Positions 40,663-53,528 of a DNA stretch of 64,000 bases are shown here, in pieces (the stretch's first letter is position 1; each line of letters starts with the position of its first letter). This DNA is from Coriaria nepalensis (lineage: Eukaryota; Streptophyta; Magnoliopsida; Cucurbitales; Coriariaceae): positions 1,746,001 through 1,810,000 of the forward strand of contig CP114483.1 in assembly GCA_027186245.1 (NCBI GenBank), read 5' to 3'. The notes under the pieces are model-generated. The model ran no database searches and was not told the DNA's origin. It worked only from the letters and a program-made list of their open reading frames with translations. The translations under genes and the position numbers were made by a program.

Positions 40663-41860
40663 CTACCGTCTCTCATATTGTTTCTAGACAAGTTCGAATC
40701 ATGATAACTGGAAGTAGTGAAGCAATTGTAAGCATATTTTACTTTGAATCATTAAGTATCAAAATTAAACTCGTCCATTATTTATTTATTTATTTTGCTT
40801 TTGCTGGGAACAAAAAAAATTCTCAAGCCTAGATAACTGCTGTGGATTTTGTGTATTGGATAAAAAACACTTGTTGTTTTGTATGTTTTTTTTTTTTTTT
40901 TTTGCGATATAATTTTATTTTACCAGACAGTCGTCAAGGAAGGGAAAAAAAACACTAAACTTGTTGGATAACAATTTTCCTTAAATCTTCTTACAAGCGT
41001 CGATTCGGAAAAATTTTAAGCTGCTAGGATTCAGTAAACTTTTAGTTAGTTAAATCATTACTTACAAAGCAATATTCGCAATGATCATATAATTATGATT
41101 GGATTTGATTTCGGGATAATCTTAGACCTGCAGCTTCAATTTAAGTAAGAAAAACTGAGATTGAGACAAGGTGGAAAGATATTGGGATAACTGAATATAG
41201 AAAGAAGGTGATGACTGAGGCATATGTTCAGGAGGTTCGAGGGGCACGTCAGTCAATATGGTAATAGCTGAATGGATGAGAAGATGTTGGTCGATGTTGG
41301 GGCTGATTTGAGTATTGCCCTGTTCGTCCTAGACCTAAATGAGAATCCTCAACAAAAGAAGAAGATAAGTGAAAAATTATTATCATATTTGAGTAGGGAA
41401 TATATTTCTGCCATGTTAGCCTAGTGTTGCTTTAACACCGATGATGAAGCAATGAATAATTAAGTCATTAGAAGTTGGATATGTATAAAGTTATTTATGA
41501 TTTTTGAACTTTGCTAAGGTATAAAAATTAACTGATATAAACAGTATAAAGTAGATGTATTTTGGAGATAAAAAATTTTTTATTATCAATTTTCCTCTCA
41601 TGCTCTCTTAGACACCGATTCCTCTCATGCTCTCTTAGACACCGATTAGAGCGTCAGAACGAGGTTGGCCGACTTCAATCCTGGCCACTCCTTATTCGTG
41701 AGTACAAGTGCTAATATTGGAGCATACTATCGATTGCGAAGCATTTCGTAGCAGACAGACATCTACGTCATCAACTACATTTATAAAATAGAAATTTCTG
41801 TACAAAGATATCATACACTGACTTAGATGGTTTTCAACTTTTCATACTCTAGTCATCAAC
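40663..41860. other. Intergenic between SMR and FHY1-like genes
   Basis: SMR 3' UTR at left; a 27-bp perfect tandem duplication at 41592-41645. No gene is supported. Confidence 0.45.
41592..41645. repeat. 27-bp tandem duplication
   Basis: Two adjacent identical 27-bp copies beginning TTCCTCTCATGC, so a recent slip duplication is likely. Confidence 0.85.
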
Positions 41861-43108
41861 CTACAGCATGAGCATGGAAAAGTACTGCTCAAATTCTTGA
41901 TCAATGGTCGGTTTCCTACTGCGGCCCGATTGAACCTCTGCATACAAATTAAAGTGATTCAATTACTCCAACTTACTATATAAATCGAATTAACATAATT
42001 ACTGTTATAAGATAACCGGGTCAAATTACCTTGATCCAGGTCCAATCTTCCGGGAGAAAGAGCATATGTATTCGGGTTTGCCCTGTTGGAGTAGTAAAGA
42101 AGCTCTTCAATCTCCTTTTCTTTAGTCTGTTCTATGTTGTCATCGTCATATTCTGCGAAACTGCATATATGTTTTCGAAATTCCAGAAGGTGCTCCTCTA
42201 TGTTGAGGTTATCATCTAATCCATAATAAAAAGGCAAGCTGGTCGGCCTATCACAGGGGGATGTCCTCGCTTGCTCTGGTTCTATATTAACTTCAGTAGA
42301 TACAGACATGATCGAGTCAGAATCGGGTTCAAAGCTGTTGCTACCACTTGCTGATTGAGGATGTTCTGGTCCATTGGACAGAACCATTTCATCCGCTTTG
42401 CTCTCCGCATTGGGATTTTTATCAAACAGGGAGAAACTTTCAGAAGGGAAGTTTAGATCCCAGCATTTATGCTTGGCTGTAGGCAAATCAAATTCATCAA
42501 CCTGCAATTTTCTCTTCTTGTTCAAGTCGAAGTTGTTGGTCTTGAGCACTTGAATGAGATCAAAGCTAAAACAGAAACATAATTACATGAGAAGGTAGAA
42601 AACAGGACAACAAGAGAAGTGACAACTTGTGAGCACATGGTTGATAGTCACCCATCTTTGATTTTGCCATATAACTGACCGCTAAAACAATGGTTGTGTT
42701 CATACACAATTAATACAGTTATCTGACAACAAAAAGACCAACAGAACCTGAATTTATATCAGTGAAGATATAGACAGATCAAAACCTGGGGCAATAAACT
42801 AAAAAGAAACCCAGATATCACCTACCAACTATTTCCTGTTCTGAGAAGGAAACTGCATGAATAAGAGAACTTGTTCCAAAAGATGATTTTCTGATCAACA
42901 GCTAGCAACAAAAATGAAGTAGACGATAATGGAGAGATCGAGATCTACTATCTAAAATCCAAAAATTCTTCATCGCATCAAAACTAAAAGCTAAGAAACC
43001 AATTAAAAACAAATCAATAACCAGAAGATAAGAAGTAAGGAAATTGAGGGAGCATTAAAAAATGAAAAACCTATCACTTTACCGTTGGGTCTCGCACTGC
43101 TGCTCCAT
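41861..43108 (-). CDS. FHY1: FHY1/FHL-type phytochrome A nuclear import factor
   Basis: Three exons: 43083-43108, 42030-42565 and 41861-41937, with GT-AG introns. They give 639 bp and 212 residues. The basic block KKRKLQVDEFDLP (about residue 22) matches the FHY1/FHL nuclear-localisation region, and KHKCWDLNFP follows. The middle is acidic and poorly conserved. The last exon gives the family's C-terminal phyA-binding motif, KPTIDQEFEQYFSMLML, almost identical to FHY1. These adaptors carry light-activated phytochrome A into the nucleus for far-red signalling. Arabidopsis FHL (At5g02200) and FHY1 (At2g37678) occupy the matching ends of the two syntenic blocks. The tiny 26-bp first exon was set by the ATG, a GT donor and frame continuity; it is the least certain part. 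Confidence 0.9.
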
Positions 43109-45117
43109 CTCGAGCTGGAAAAGCAGGACTGGAAAATGAATAGTCGAGTTGCAGAAGGATGAGAGGGGATTGCTTTGTGAAACCTAGGGATAGCAGAAGG
43201 AGTAGAGTGCTAGCCTACCAGGAGGGGGAATTCCATCGATATATTGAACTTTCTTAGTCTTACTATCTCCCATCTTTTCCGAATTTGATCCTCCTCCTTC
43301 CAGAGGCTCGGGGATTGAGAAACTACATTGCCAAGTCCAAGTCGCGTATTTTAATGAAACGACGTCGTTTGGTATATAAAATCATTCCTTTCCGATTGGT
43401 TAATGGGTTCGTGTTGCAACATATTGGAAGAACAAGACGCGTGAGCGAGCGATTCGGGGATACTGGCCATTTTTAGAGCTTTATGACTTCCAGTGGGATA
43501 CGCATCCGTGGAACCCGATTGTTATCTACAGAGACAAACGTTGTGGCCGGTCATGCCTGAAATATAATTTTTGCATGTCATTAATTTGGTAGTAATTTGG
43601 TAAGTTGAAAAGAACAAAAAGATGCAGAAAACAAAACTGTCTGATTAATTTAGAACGATCCTTGGTACTTTGTTTATATTTTTTACCCGTTATCATATGT
43701 CGAGAGGAGCTGATTTTCATGTGTTTCTATCTATTTAAGCCCAACTCTCCACATTTCTCTAATTAACTAAAATATTGACAATATGAGGAGGAGTGCACAA
43801 AATGACCTTACAACAACATTAAATAAATAATAATAATAATAATAAATAAAACGGAACTAACAATAAAAATAGAAAGAAAAAGATGGAAACTATACACAGC
43901 AGGAAACAATCAAAAAAACAGGCCCAAAAGAGCCTGCTAAGAAAAACAAAAAGAAGAAAGCCCAAACAAAGCAAAGCAAAACTAAAGAAAAAGCCCAAAA
44001 CGTTAATCAAGACCGTAACAACCAGATAAGACCTTAAAAAAAAAAGGGTGAAAGTTTGAAATATATGAATAATGATTTCGGATAGAAATTTAATATTTTT
44101 ATCAAGATTTAAAATTATTTAGAAAATTTTAAAAAAATATTTTTATGGTATTTTTTTTCCTTCTCCGGATCGATATTTTTCGTTATTTTCTACTAATAGT
44201 CGTGCGAAAGAAAATCTATCTCCATTTTTTATTCTTCTCCCGATCAACATTCTTCTGTTGAAAAGTTGTTGAAGTCATCGAGATGGAGATAAATAAGAAG
44301 ATGGAGTGAAGCAAACTTGAAGAAGTGGCAAGCAGCTGCCGAGATGTCGAGGAAGAAGAAGATGTTGGGCGATTAAGCCCATTTAAAGTCTTTTTTTTTT
44401 CTTTTTTAATTTATTTTGAAAGTCATGTAACAAAATATAAGATAATAATCATTTAGTAAAAACAAGTATTGAAATAATTACATTTTATGCAATAATATGA
44501 AGAAAAATTAAAGTCCAAAAAAGAGAAACCACAAAAAAACAAGAAAAAAGTAAACCAGCAGAGTGAGAATGATAAGTGTTTATTCTAGTCACCGCATGAA
44601 ACTCTTAAAGAATTGAATAATTAAGGGAGAGAGAAGAGAGAATTAGAAAGGGAGAAAGTTTTTCTCGATTATTCATTACCCAAGTATGTACTCTTGGACC
44701 TACTTAGGTTTTTGATGATTTGTAGTTTATAAAGTTATATCATCTCCTCATAAAAAACATTTTTCACATCTGAAAATATAAAAAATGATCTATAAAATCG
44801 TTAGAGCCTGTCGATAGATTGTATAACTCAATCCTATTTTTTAGTCCTATTAGAGAAACCCTTAACTAGATGAAGAAACAAGAACCTGATGAAAAACACA
44901 ATCTGGCAAGACAAGATCTTCAGCTCACTCCAACATCATCAAATTTATGAGAAGTTTTCAAGCAATTTAAGAAAAAAATGTTATTGAACCCCACGATAGG
45001 AATGAATACTAACTAGTTATAACTTATACAGATTAACACACTTTCAAATTTATGAAATAAACATGCATATAACAAGATTAACAATCCCAAACACATGACC
45101 GGCGCGCGCGCACACAT
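43109..45117. other. Intergenic with a possible Copia scrap
   Basis: Purine-rich and AT-rich sequence without genes. On the minus strand near 44,735-44,775 a few codons read DVKNVF, like a Copia reverse-transcriptase motif, but the match is too short to be sure. A (GC)n/(CA)n patch at about 45,100-45,117 borders the viral sequence that begins near 45,118. Confidence 0.35.
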
Positions 45118-45752
45118 AAACGGAATTGCCGAATTTCCTCTTCTGAAAATTGCGATAAGACTTCTTTAACGCTGGACCCGGGAGGAACCATTATAGAGGA
45201 AGACGGAAGGTTCTTTTGGGTCCTGATTATGCCCTTTTCTGCATAAACACTACGGTCATTTTCCAGATGATATTTGTCCCACCATTTGATGTTGAACGTT
45301 CGTACTAGCCATGGGATATCTGGCGAGACCCTGTATGGTGTATCTTCATCATACCACATTTTATAATCCCATTTTAAAATCCAGGGGATTTGGTAGATTG
45401 ATTGGAATGTTAGAACGGAGGAGACAAATTCCTCTTATAACCCATTTTCTAAACAGAATAGCTCAAACATCCTTTGAGCGTATACCAAATAAAAGAAGGG
45501 CTTAATGCCATAATCATTAAACCAGTTTCTGAACCAAAAGAGGAAATTCACTTGATCGGTGTAGAATGAAATCCACCAGCTGCGCTTGTATTTGTTGTTC
45601 TGAATCAACAACACTTGACTCCAAGCCTTCATGTAGTCATAATAATCCCATCTTCTGGGTTCTCTTTCATAGTACCTAGTTTTCCATAGAGCTCCTTTAA
45701 ACCACTCTGATGGCAAAATGACCTTTAGAATTCTCAGTTTTGAGAAGGCCAC
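45118..45752 (-). pseudogene. Caulimovirid second ORF, 3'-truncated (longer unit)
   Basis: Two overlapping frames (45435-45752 and 45078-45359) carry a Trp/Tyr-rich protein of unknown function that follows RNase H in this virus group. It contains WWISFYTDQV and WFRNWFNDYG. A frameshift or stop separates the two parts. Compared with the other unit, the last part of the ORF is missing and host-like GC/CA repeats begin. Confidence 0.65.
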
Positions 45753-46099
45753 CTAATTATTTTTATATTTAGTGTTTATCACTATAGAACTTGATTCCTT
45801 TAGGATAGATGCGAACCAAAGCCAATTCTTTGGGTAAATGATTGGAGAGAGGTATTCGCGAAGCCATTTCTTCATAGTATCCCATATTTTTTCCCCTTCT
45901 CCGATAGCGGGGATGATCCCTCTCGCTGTCGAGCTGAAGAGGGAGGGCTTCCTTGAGAGCCTCAGGTGAGTGGAACTAATCCCCCTTCTTAACGGGTACT
46001 GGGGAAGAAGTCCCAGTTTTAGAAGCGGTCGACAGTCTGGAGGAATTCTCCATTCCTACTTTTAGAGGAGCTTTTCCTTTATTCATGCTTTTGTAGGAA

Positions 46100-48404
46100 T
46101 TCTCCGGTTAGAAAGTCTGGGAGAGAGTTTGATTCTCCTTTGATATACTCAATTTCGAAGTCGAAGACAGACAAAATCCCTTACCACCTTGCAAAAATTT
46201 GCTTAGAGACTAAGGCCTGGACGTCTTTAAATATGATATATTTGGCAGCCTTGCAGTCAACTCTGACTAGAAATCTTTTATTTACCAGATCGGGGTCAAA
46301 TTTTTAATGCACAGGACTATGGACAATATTTCCTTTTTTACTGTAGAATAGTTATGTTGGGCCCCTTTCCAAACTCATGAAGCGAATCTTACTAAGCTTT
46401 CCTTGCCCTCTATTCGCTGCTTTAGAATACCACCGAAACCTAATTCTGATGTGTCGGTTTCCACAATCTTGAAGGCCTCTGGATGGGCCAGATTGAGACA
46501 TGGGAGCTCCTTGGCCCGTAACTTAATTTTACGGACTGACTCAGTACATTCCTTAGTCCATTCTGAGGGGTTTTTGCGTAACCTAGCGAACAAGGGCTTA
46601 CTATCCCTTGCCAAGTCCTTATAGAAGTCTGCTATGTAATTTAGACTTCCTAGAAACCGTTGAAGCTGGGTCTCTTCTAGGATGACGTCTGGGAACTTTT
46701 CTGCGAATACGATTGCCCTTTGTATTGGTACTATAGTATTCTTTTCAATGATATGTCCCAGAAATCTAATCCAAGTTTGGAATAGACTTACTTTCCTGGT
46801 GGATGCTGCCAAACCCGCCCGCTTCATCGTGCTTAGGAATATTCCCATATGTTTAAAGTGTTGATCTATTGAATAAAAAAAAACCAACACGTCGTCAATG
46901 TAAACTATGATGAAATCTCCAAAAGAGTTAAATACCTCGTTCATGATGTTCTGGTATTCTGATGGAGCATTTTTTAGTCCGAATGGCATGACATTCCATT
47001 CGAAGTGTCCAAAGGGAACTGTGAAGGCCGTTTTATATCGGTATTGTTCTCGAATCTGTATTTGCTAGTAGCTAGACTTCATATCAAATTTTGAAAATAT
47101 TCTGGCGGCAAAGAGTCGGTTCAGCAGATCCCTTATATTAGGGATGGGATATCTAATCCATCTTAGCGTTTGGTTTAGTGGCTTATAATTTATCTTCAAC
47201 CCCGGGGCACCTCTTTCGAGCTCTGCAGCGTTCTGTACGTAAAAGGTCGTGCAGTTCCAGGGACTAGAACTTTTTCTGATGAGCCCCTTAGCTAGGAGGT
47301 CCTCAATCTCCTTTTTACAAATTGCCACCAATTCTGCATTCATGGCGGCAGAACGAGCCTTGGTGGGAATGCTTTTTTCCTTGAAGTCAGGCTCGTAAGG
47401 CAGGCTAACTTCATGCTGTTTCCTTCCCCAAAAGGCGTTGGGCACTTTTGAGCAAATCTCATTCTTTATTTTTAATTCAAGGTCACGAATCCTTGTTTGT
47501 ATTTTAGGGGTCTTTAGGAGGGTCTCAATTCTCCTGGTGGTGGCTTCTTCTTGAAGAGAGAGAAGAAACTTTTCCTTCTGTTTTAACTGAGATTTTTCCA
47601 CATTAATATTGTGGTACCTTGGCCTATGAGAAAAATTGAAGTTAAGCTTGTGGCCTTGGATTTCTGCGACTATCCCTTCATCATTTATTTGCTGAATGGG
47701 GTAAAGCATGTGTAGGAAATGATTTCCTAGTATGATTCCTTGCGACAAATCCTTTACCATTATAAAGGGCATTTCTAAACAGATACCACCCTTGTAGATG
47801 GCTGCCTTAGACAGCTTATATTCTATCAATAGCTTCGCACTGATGGCGGTATTCAAGACTTCTATCATTTTTAAAAAGTATTTCGAGGGGATCATTCCCT
47901 CGTTTATACAGTTTAGGTATGCCCTAGGTCTATCAGGGCCTCAGTTTTTAGGGTAAATTCCCTATTGACGACCAAGGTCACAAGGAAGTACCATTTCTGG
48001 CTAATTACTCTGTCTACCTCATTTATCCAGATATATTCTTTTCTGGAATGAATAGCCATTACTTCTCCTTCTTTAACGGCCCCCTCTTGCTCTTCTATCC
48101 TTCCTGGGAGGGGTTCCCAGTGAATGTTTTCTTTTGGGGAGGACGGAGTACTGTCAAAGTTGCGAAGGTTGTCTATTGCTTCTAAGTCGGTCACCCTTTG
48201 CCTTAGATCTTTGACCTCAGCCTTTAATCTCTTTATTTCTTCCGTAAGATCTTCTAAGGAAGTTTCCCTTTTTATGGCCAACCCCTTTGGCTCAGCGTGC
48301 CTTCGCTGAATCTCAGAGATGGAATATCTCATGGTGGAGGTGCTTTCCTCGATTATATCTTCTAGTTGGGATTTCTCCCCTCTTGAGTTGATGTGCACTA
48401 GCAT
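46100..48404 (-). pseudogene. Caulimovirid protease/reverse transcriptase/RNase H region (longer unit)
   Basis: Frames at 47913-48404, 47065-47895 and 46375-46989 are pieces of one polyprotein. The first has a Lys/Glu-rich coiled coil and runs into the retropepsin site, where the expected D-S-G reads D-L-G and a stop soon follows. Next come the RT palm residues, ending with the catalytic YIDD motif (near 46,905). The RNase H part keeps the DTS motif (near 46,450). Stops at about 47,065 and after 46,375 break the frame. Confidence 0.8.
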
Positions 48405-48659
48405 TTTTATTAGCTTGAGCTATGCTTCTCCATCGGGGATGCTGTCAACAATTTCCCGCATGTCCTCTTCTTCGCGAGTAAGCACATTAGTAGTTAACCC
48501 GTTTATTTCTTTTATTGCGTTGACTGAGCAATCATGACAAATTCCTCCACAATCACAGTCAGAATCAGTTTCCGAGGAGGAGAAGGATTCTAAGGAGCTT
48601 TCTATTTGTAGGACCATCTTCTCGTCTTCAGAGTCTGAGCCGTCCAACAAGATGTTGCA

Positions 48660-48929
48660 AAGGCTCCTTTTTAGCCCTTCATCAATGGAGAGTTCATTGA
48701 TCTTCTCCTTAAGCCTACACTAGTCTTTATAATGACATGGCTTTCCACATTTGAAGCAGACATGAATTATTTTCCTATTTTTGGAGAAACTTCCTTTCTT
48801 TTCTTTGGCCTTTCCAAAGGGTCTTCTCCTACTAGGCTCTTTTTGTTCCTTCTGGAACCTTCTCTTCCTGCCTTGTTTTGAGGATCCCCTTATTCCTCCG
48901 ACCTTGGCCTGTAAAGGGTCTAATCCCAT
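48660..48929 (-). pseudogene. Caulimovirid CCHC zinc-knuckle region (longer unit)
   Basis: A basic Lys/Arg-rich stretch leads to a CFKCGKPCHYKD knuckle. One codon before the last Cys is now a stop (about 48,720), so the C-x2-C-x4-H-x4-C pattern is present in DNA but interrupted. This is the nucleic-acid-binding end of the coat protein. Confidence 0.7.
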
Positions 48930-50949
48930 TTGCTTACAGAAGTCACCTAGTGCCTTTCTCCCTTCTAGCTTCTACTTTGCGAGTTTAGGACGAATTTTAA
49001 TATCATTGTAGAGTTGCACTGCTTCCTCTTCTACGGCTTGTGACAATTCACCATAGGTGTAGTTATTCCAGAGGACATAACTGTTTACTTTTATTTTATC
49101 TGTAACCCTGGCGGCGAAGAGCTGAGGCAATCCAGCAATGAAATGCTACTTCTAGTATTTAGCATTACAGTCCGACCTTTAAAGGACCATGGTAAGGAAC
49201 ACATCCTTATACCACTTGTAGTGCGATAGGTTAGGGCACTTAGTCTCATCAGCTGCTCGTAGGTCTTTGCTACCCTACTATTATTATTTCCACACAAAAA
49301 ACAAGGTGATAGCATATACCAGAGTGTTTACTGTATATGATATGGCTATTTGAGTCTGCTGATTCGCCTCAGTCCTTGTGATTTCTTTCGAGGCACTCAT
49401 GTTTCTATACTTATCATCTTCGCTGAGGGCGAAATCCCACCAGCCTTTTAACTGCCCCGAAAATCCACATATTATGGCTTGGGCTATGTTTACTTTAGAG
49501 GCGTTTTTCTCGTGCAATCGGCAGGCCTCTGCGAACATCATCATATGGGAGGCCATCTGCCAGACCTGATATTCTCACATTCCATCCAAGTTCCATTTGG
49601 TTATAGCCTTTCCTGTGAAGGCCATTGGATCATAGTGATGGCTTTCTTTGAAGGTAATATCCACAGGGGTAGGGCGATGGTAATACGCCTTCTCTGGACC
49701 CCTTCTCTTCCAGCCTATCCTTCCTAGCTGGGGGTCTACTTCTTCCCTAAAGCCTTCTTCGATTGTTTGTAATTGGGTTCCTTTATTCCTAGTTTTTCCA
49801 ATCTGCTCATTAATTCTTCGAGCATTCCTTTAGTAACCTTCTTTGCTGACCAGTCTAGCTGTACATGTTCTGGCGGCTTGATTAAAGGAACCTCTGGTTG
49901 GGCCATTGGCCTTTTGATCGAAGGGGCCTTAGAGGTAGTCATTGAGCTCACCGCTGCTTCCATTCTATTAAGCTGACTCCCAATAGTCTGCAGGTGAAGG
50001 TTAGAGTAATTTACTTGAGTAGTAATCTGATTCACTACCTTTATTACCTCTCTTTCTTCCCTCCTAATGGGGGTTGCTCCCAGGCTCGTTCCATCTTCGA
50101 GCTGGAGTTCAAGGTTCAAGGCGGGCGGATGGACTGCCTTTATCTCCCGCTTGGAGCCCCAAGTTCTCCAAGTTTGTTGTGCTTGGCTGAGCATTGCGCA
50201 GTAGTTCTCGCCACTTGCTGGCCTTTGAAAGGTTTTCAAAATATCCTTTTGCTTTGGATGGCTAATAAATTCTAGAATTAACTCTGAGTCATTCTCAAAG
50301 TCAGGATATGTGAGGTTTCTATGGAAAACCCCTTTGGCAACCATATGAAGAAGTCAAATTTATTGGTTCTGGCCAAGACCTTCAGCTTGTCTTGGTAGGT
50401 TTTTCCAAAGGCTCCTACATGCTGGTTAAAAGCATCCTTCCAATATCTTTGTTCTTCTTTTGAGAGTATATTCTCAAACCAGTCTCTTTGGAGCTCATTC
50501 CTCCTGCATTGATAGAGGTTGTTAATCTCTTGCTTCAGGTAGGAGTCATCTTGTCTTGCTAGAATCAGAATGTCATTCTTACTGGGGGCATATCCCATTT
50601 CTGACAGAGTCAGAGAGCCTCGTCGTTCAGGGGTTGTTTCCATTGATAGGGTAGGCGAATCTACTCTATACTGGGGTTGGTATAAATCCCCTTGTCTTCT
50701 TAAGCTTTCGAGATGCTCTAGAATGGTTGTGGTGGAGTGTCTCGAGCTTGCTACTCTAGAGATTGATGGGCTAGATTCGCCCAGGCTAATCCTTCTTCCT
50801 ATAGAACAGCTTATTTCTACACTTCCATCCCCTCTTTCTGTGATGTGGGAGAGGCTTCTATGTTTTTCTTTAGCTTCTGGGACTGCTTGCTCTGAGATCC
50901 ATTTCTCAGGGTATTTCACATCCTTCCGTCGAGTGATCTGGGGAACCAC
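48930..50949 (-). pseudogene. Caulimovirid coat-protein region (longer unit)
   Basis: Three displaced frames (50278-50949, 49736-50344, 49284-49556) lie between the movement domain and the zinc knuckle. The first two overlap, marking a frameshift near 50,340. The third has the capsid-like IICGFSGQLKGWW motif seen in plant pararetrovirus capsid proteins. Assignment of the first two frames rests on position. Confidence 0.6.
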
Positions 50950-51006
50950 TACCTCAGTCTTTTTAGGGTTAGCTATGAAGAGGGTGTTTTCTCGTAGCTT
51001 AATCTG

Positions 51007-51714
51007 CTATGGAAGGGGTTGTCTTTCAGGGATTAGGGTGCTCATAGTCTTATAGTAAACCCTATAAATCAGGCACAGGTGTTCCGACATATTTTTCATA
51101 TCAAATCCCGATAAGTGGAGATCTAGAGTGAGAGCCTCCATGATATGCATATCAGTTAAAGATAAACATAAATCTGGATAGCACTCAAAATATATTGGTC
51201 CCTCTGAGAGGGTAGTTTCCACTATACCTAGTAGGGAGTGATCATACCTGTTATGCCTTTTGTCCCTTAGTGCGATCAGAGAGGCAATCTCTAATCCGAT
51301 TCGAGTCATGGGACGTATTCCTACTTGTACCATCCCTAGATGGATAAATTTATATCCATATGCTTTGTGCTGCTTTAGCAGTTCTTCAGATAGCAACTGC
51401 AATGATTCTTGCCCCGTCCGAATCGGGATCATATCTTCTACCATTTTAATTACAAAACCAGATTTTTGTGTGACACCCCCAAGCTTATAAATCTTGACTT
51501 CTTGGATGTCTGGGATATACCAATTAGCAATTCCCATTTCCTTGTCGACAATCTCTCTATTTTGTTTTGAAATTATCTTCGTATTTTTATTTACTGGACT
51601 TGTGACAGAGTACGTAGACTCTCCCTTGGTTTTAGGGGCACGATAGGAGGAGCTAGACGAAGAGGACAATGAAATGGATCGTCTGGAAGAGAGCTTTCGT
51701 AGAAAACTAGACAT
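51007..51714 (-). pseudogene. Caulimovirid movement protein domain (longer unit)
   Basis: The best-preserved viral piece: 235 codons from an ATG at 51714. After a Ser-rich start it shows the 30K-superfamily movement-protein core, which moves virus through plasmodesmata. In these viruses the domain is the N-terminus of a long polyprotein. Here an in-frame stop at 51007-51009 cuts it off, and the same frame resumes directly afterwards (to 50278), so the break is a point change. Confidence 0.7.
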
Positions 51715-52334
51715 GGTAAAAAGTATTTTTTGTACTAGATGTAACTTAGATCAAGGCGGATTACAGAGTTCTTATGCCTCACGCCCACGCCTTCACTCGG
51801 CTATGGCTGACTCAAACTTGATACTTAGGAATTCTAAGAACCTTCCCTATTACCTTAGTCACTTAATACTTGAGATTCTAAGAACCTTCCCCCCGCCCAG
51901 TTTGTCAACACGGCTCTGATACCAGGATTGGTCAGGAAAACAACAGAAGGAGAGAGAGAGAGAGAGAGAGAGAGACTGTGAGAGCAGAAGATTCAAGAAA
52001 AGAGAAGAACATGAGAAAGAAAAGCGGAGAGAGAGAGAGAGAGAGAACGCTACGTAGAACAAAAGAGAACCAGGAGAGAGAAAACGTCAATGTTTTTATA
52101 TTGCTTATTCAATATTACAATAGAGAGAGATGCCAAAAAGAAAACACACCTTGAAGGGTTCCTCTTCACCCTACTAATACAAATCCCAAAGGGCATAAGC
52201 GTAATTTACAAACAGATAAAAGTAAAGGTAAATTATTACAGACAAACTGTACAGGTCTAAAAAGGTGGGAAAGATTCCCGCCTGAGGATCATACGTATTT
52301 TCTGAATACTGCCAGAAAAGTCTTTTCTTCTTTT
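51715..52334 (-). promoter_or_regulatory. Pararetrovirus intergenic region with promoter-like signals
   Basis: This lies between the end of the second ORF of the upstream unit and the movement protein of the downstream unit. It holds a TATAAAAA on the minus strand (52093-52100), GA-repeat leader segments (about 51,950-51,975 and 52,029-52,047) and the primer-binding site (51912-51924). Position and content match a caulimovirid promoter and RNA leader. Whether it is active is unknown. Confidence 0.6.
51912..51924 (-). other. Primer-binding site, initiator tRNA-Met
   Basis: The minus strand reads TGGTATCAGAGCC, the standard match to the 3' end of plant initiator tRNA-Met used for minus-strand priming by caulimovirids. 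It is 197 bp upstream of the movement-protein ATG. The match is perfect although the genes are broken. Confidence 0.85.
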
Positions 52335-53165
52335 CTAAAAGCAGATGCTTGTGGTCGAGGGGGCTTTATGGCCGACCTTATCTTGATGACACTTAAAGGA
52401 CTGCTTTTTCTTTACCCCTATCCTGTCGTTTGGCTGGAGAAGAGGCTTTGAGAGGAGTATATTCCTCATACGGGTCCTGTGAATCCTGGAAAATTTCCAG
52501 GTCTGGACTCGGGCTTCTTTTGTTAAAGGGGGAAAGGTTTTCCCTACCTTTTCTTTTCTCTGGTCCTGGAGGAATTGTCGAATTTCCTCTTCTGAAAATT
52601 GTGATAAGACTTCTTTAATGCTGGACCCGGGAGGAACCATTATAGAGGAAGACGAAAGGTTCTTTTGGGTCTTGATTATGCCCTTTTCTGCATAAACACT
52701 CTGGTCATTTTCCAGATGATATTTGTCCCACCATTTAATGTAGAACATTCGTACTAGCCAGGGGATATCTGGTGAGACCCTGTATGGTGTATCTTCATCA
52801 TACCATAGTTTATAATCCCATTTTAAAATCCAGGGGATTTGGTAGATTAATTGGAATGTTAGAATGGAGGAGACAAATTCCTCTTATAACCCATTTTCTA
52901 AACAGAATACCTCAAAGATCCTTTGGGCGTATACCGGATAAAAAAACGGCTTAATGCCATAATCATTAAACCAGTTTCTGAACCAAATGGGGAAATCCAC
53001 TTGATCGGTGTAGAATGAAATCCACCAGCTGTGCTTGTGTTTGTTGTTCTGAATCAACAACACTTGACTCCAAGCCTTCATGTAGTCATAATAATCCCAT
53101 CTTCTGGGTTCTCTTTCATAGTACCTAGTTTTCCATAGAGCTCCTTTAAACCACTCTGATGGCAA
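52335..53165 (-). pseudogene. Caulimovirid second ORF (shorter unit)
   Basis: Frames 52884-53165 and 52335-52748 together cover the Trp/Tyr-rich protein of unknown role, including WWISFYTDQV. The C-terminal half, with a Lys/Arg-rich tail, is present here but missing from the other unit. Stops remain between the two parts. Confidence 0.65.
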
Positions 53166-53528
53166 AAATGACCTTTAGAATTCTCAGTTTTGAGAAGGAC
53201 ACCTAATTATTTTTATATTTAGTGTTTATCGCTATAGAACCTGATTCTTTTAGGATAGATGCGAACCAAAGCCAATTCTTTGGGTAAATGGTTGGAGAGA
53301 GGTATTCGCGAAGCCATTTCTTCGTAGTATCCCATATTTTTTCCCCTTCTCCGATAGCGGGGATGATCCCTCTCGCTGTCAAGCTGAGGAGGGAGGGCTT
53401 CCTTGAGAGCCTCAGGTGAGTAGAACTAATCCCCCTTCTTAACGGGTACTGGGGAAGAAGTCCCAGTTTTAGAAGCGGTCGACAGTCTGGAAGAATTCTC
53501 CATTCCTACTTTTAGAGGAGCTTTTCCT

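Larger units (their letters stand above)
45118..51924 (-). mobile_element. Endogenous pararetrovirus, longer unit (caulimovirid, Florendovirus-like)
   Basis: On the minus strand the order is primer site, movement protein, coat-protein region, zinc knuckle, protease, reverse transcriptase, RNase H, then a second ORF of unknown role. This order, the lack of LTRs and the lack of integrase indicate a Caulimoviridae member, most like the Florendovirus layout. The unit is broken throughout: a stop after the movement region, a frameshift near 50,340, a stop inside the zinc knuckle and a lost protease motif. It is cut off at its downstream end (45,118) inside the second ORF. It is a non-functional fossil. 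Confidence 0.8.

Noticed and set aside
40204..40687. Longer overlapping frames around the SMR gene
   Set aside because: They have no family match; the 71-codon SMR frame between them carries a full conserved motif.
43819..44010. Leu/Phe-rich frame resembling a membrane protein
   Set aside because: Low-complexity purine-rich DNA read on the other strand; no conserved motif.
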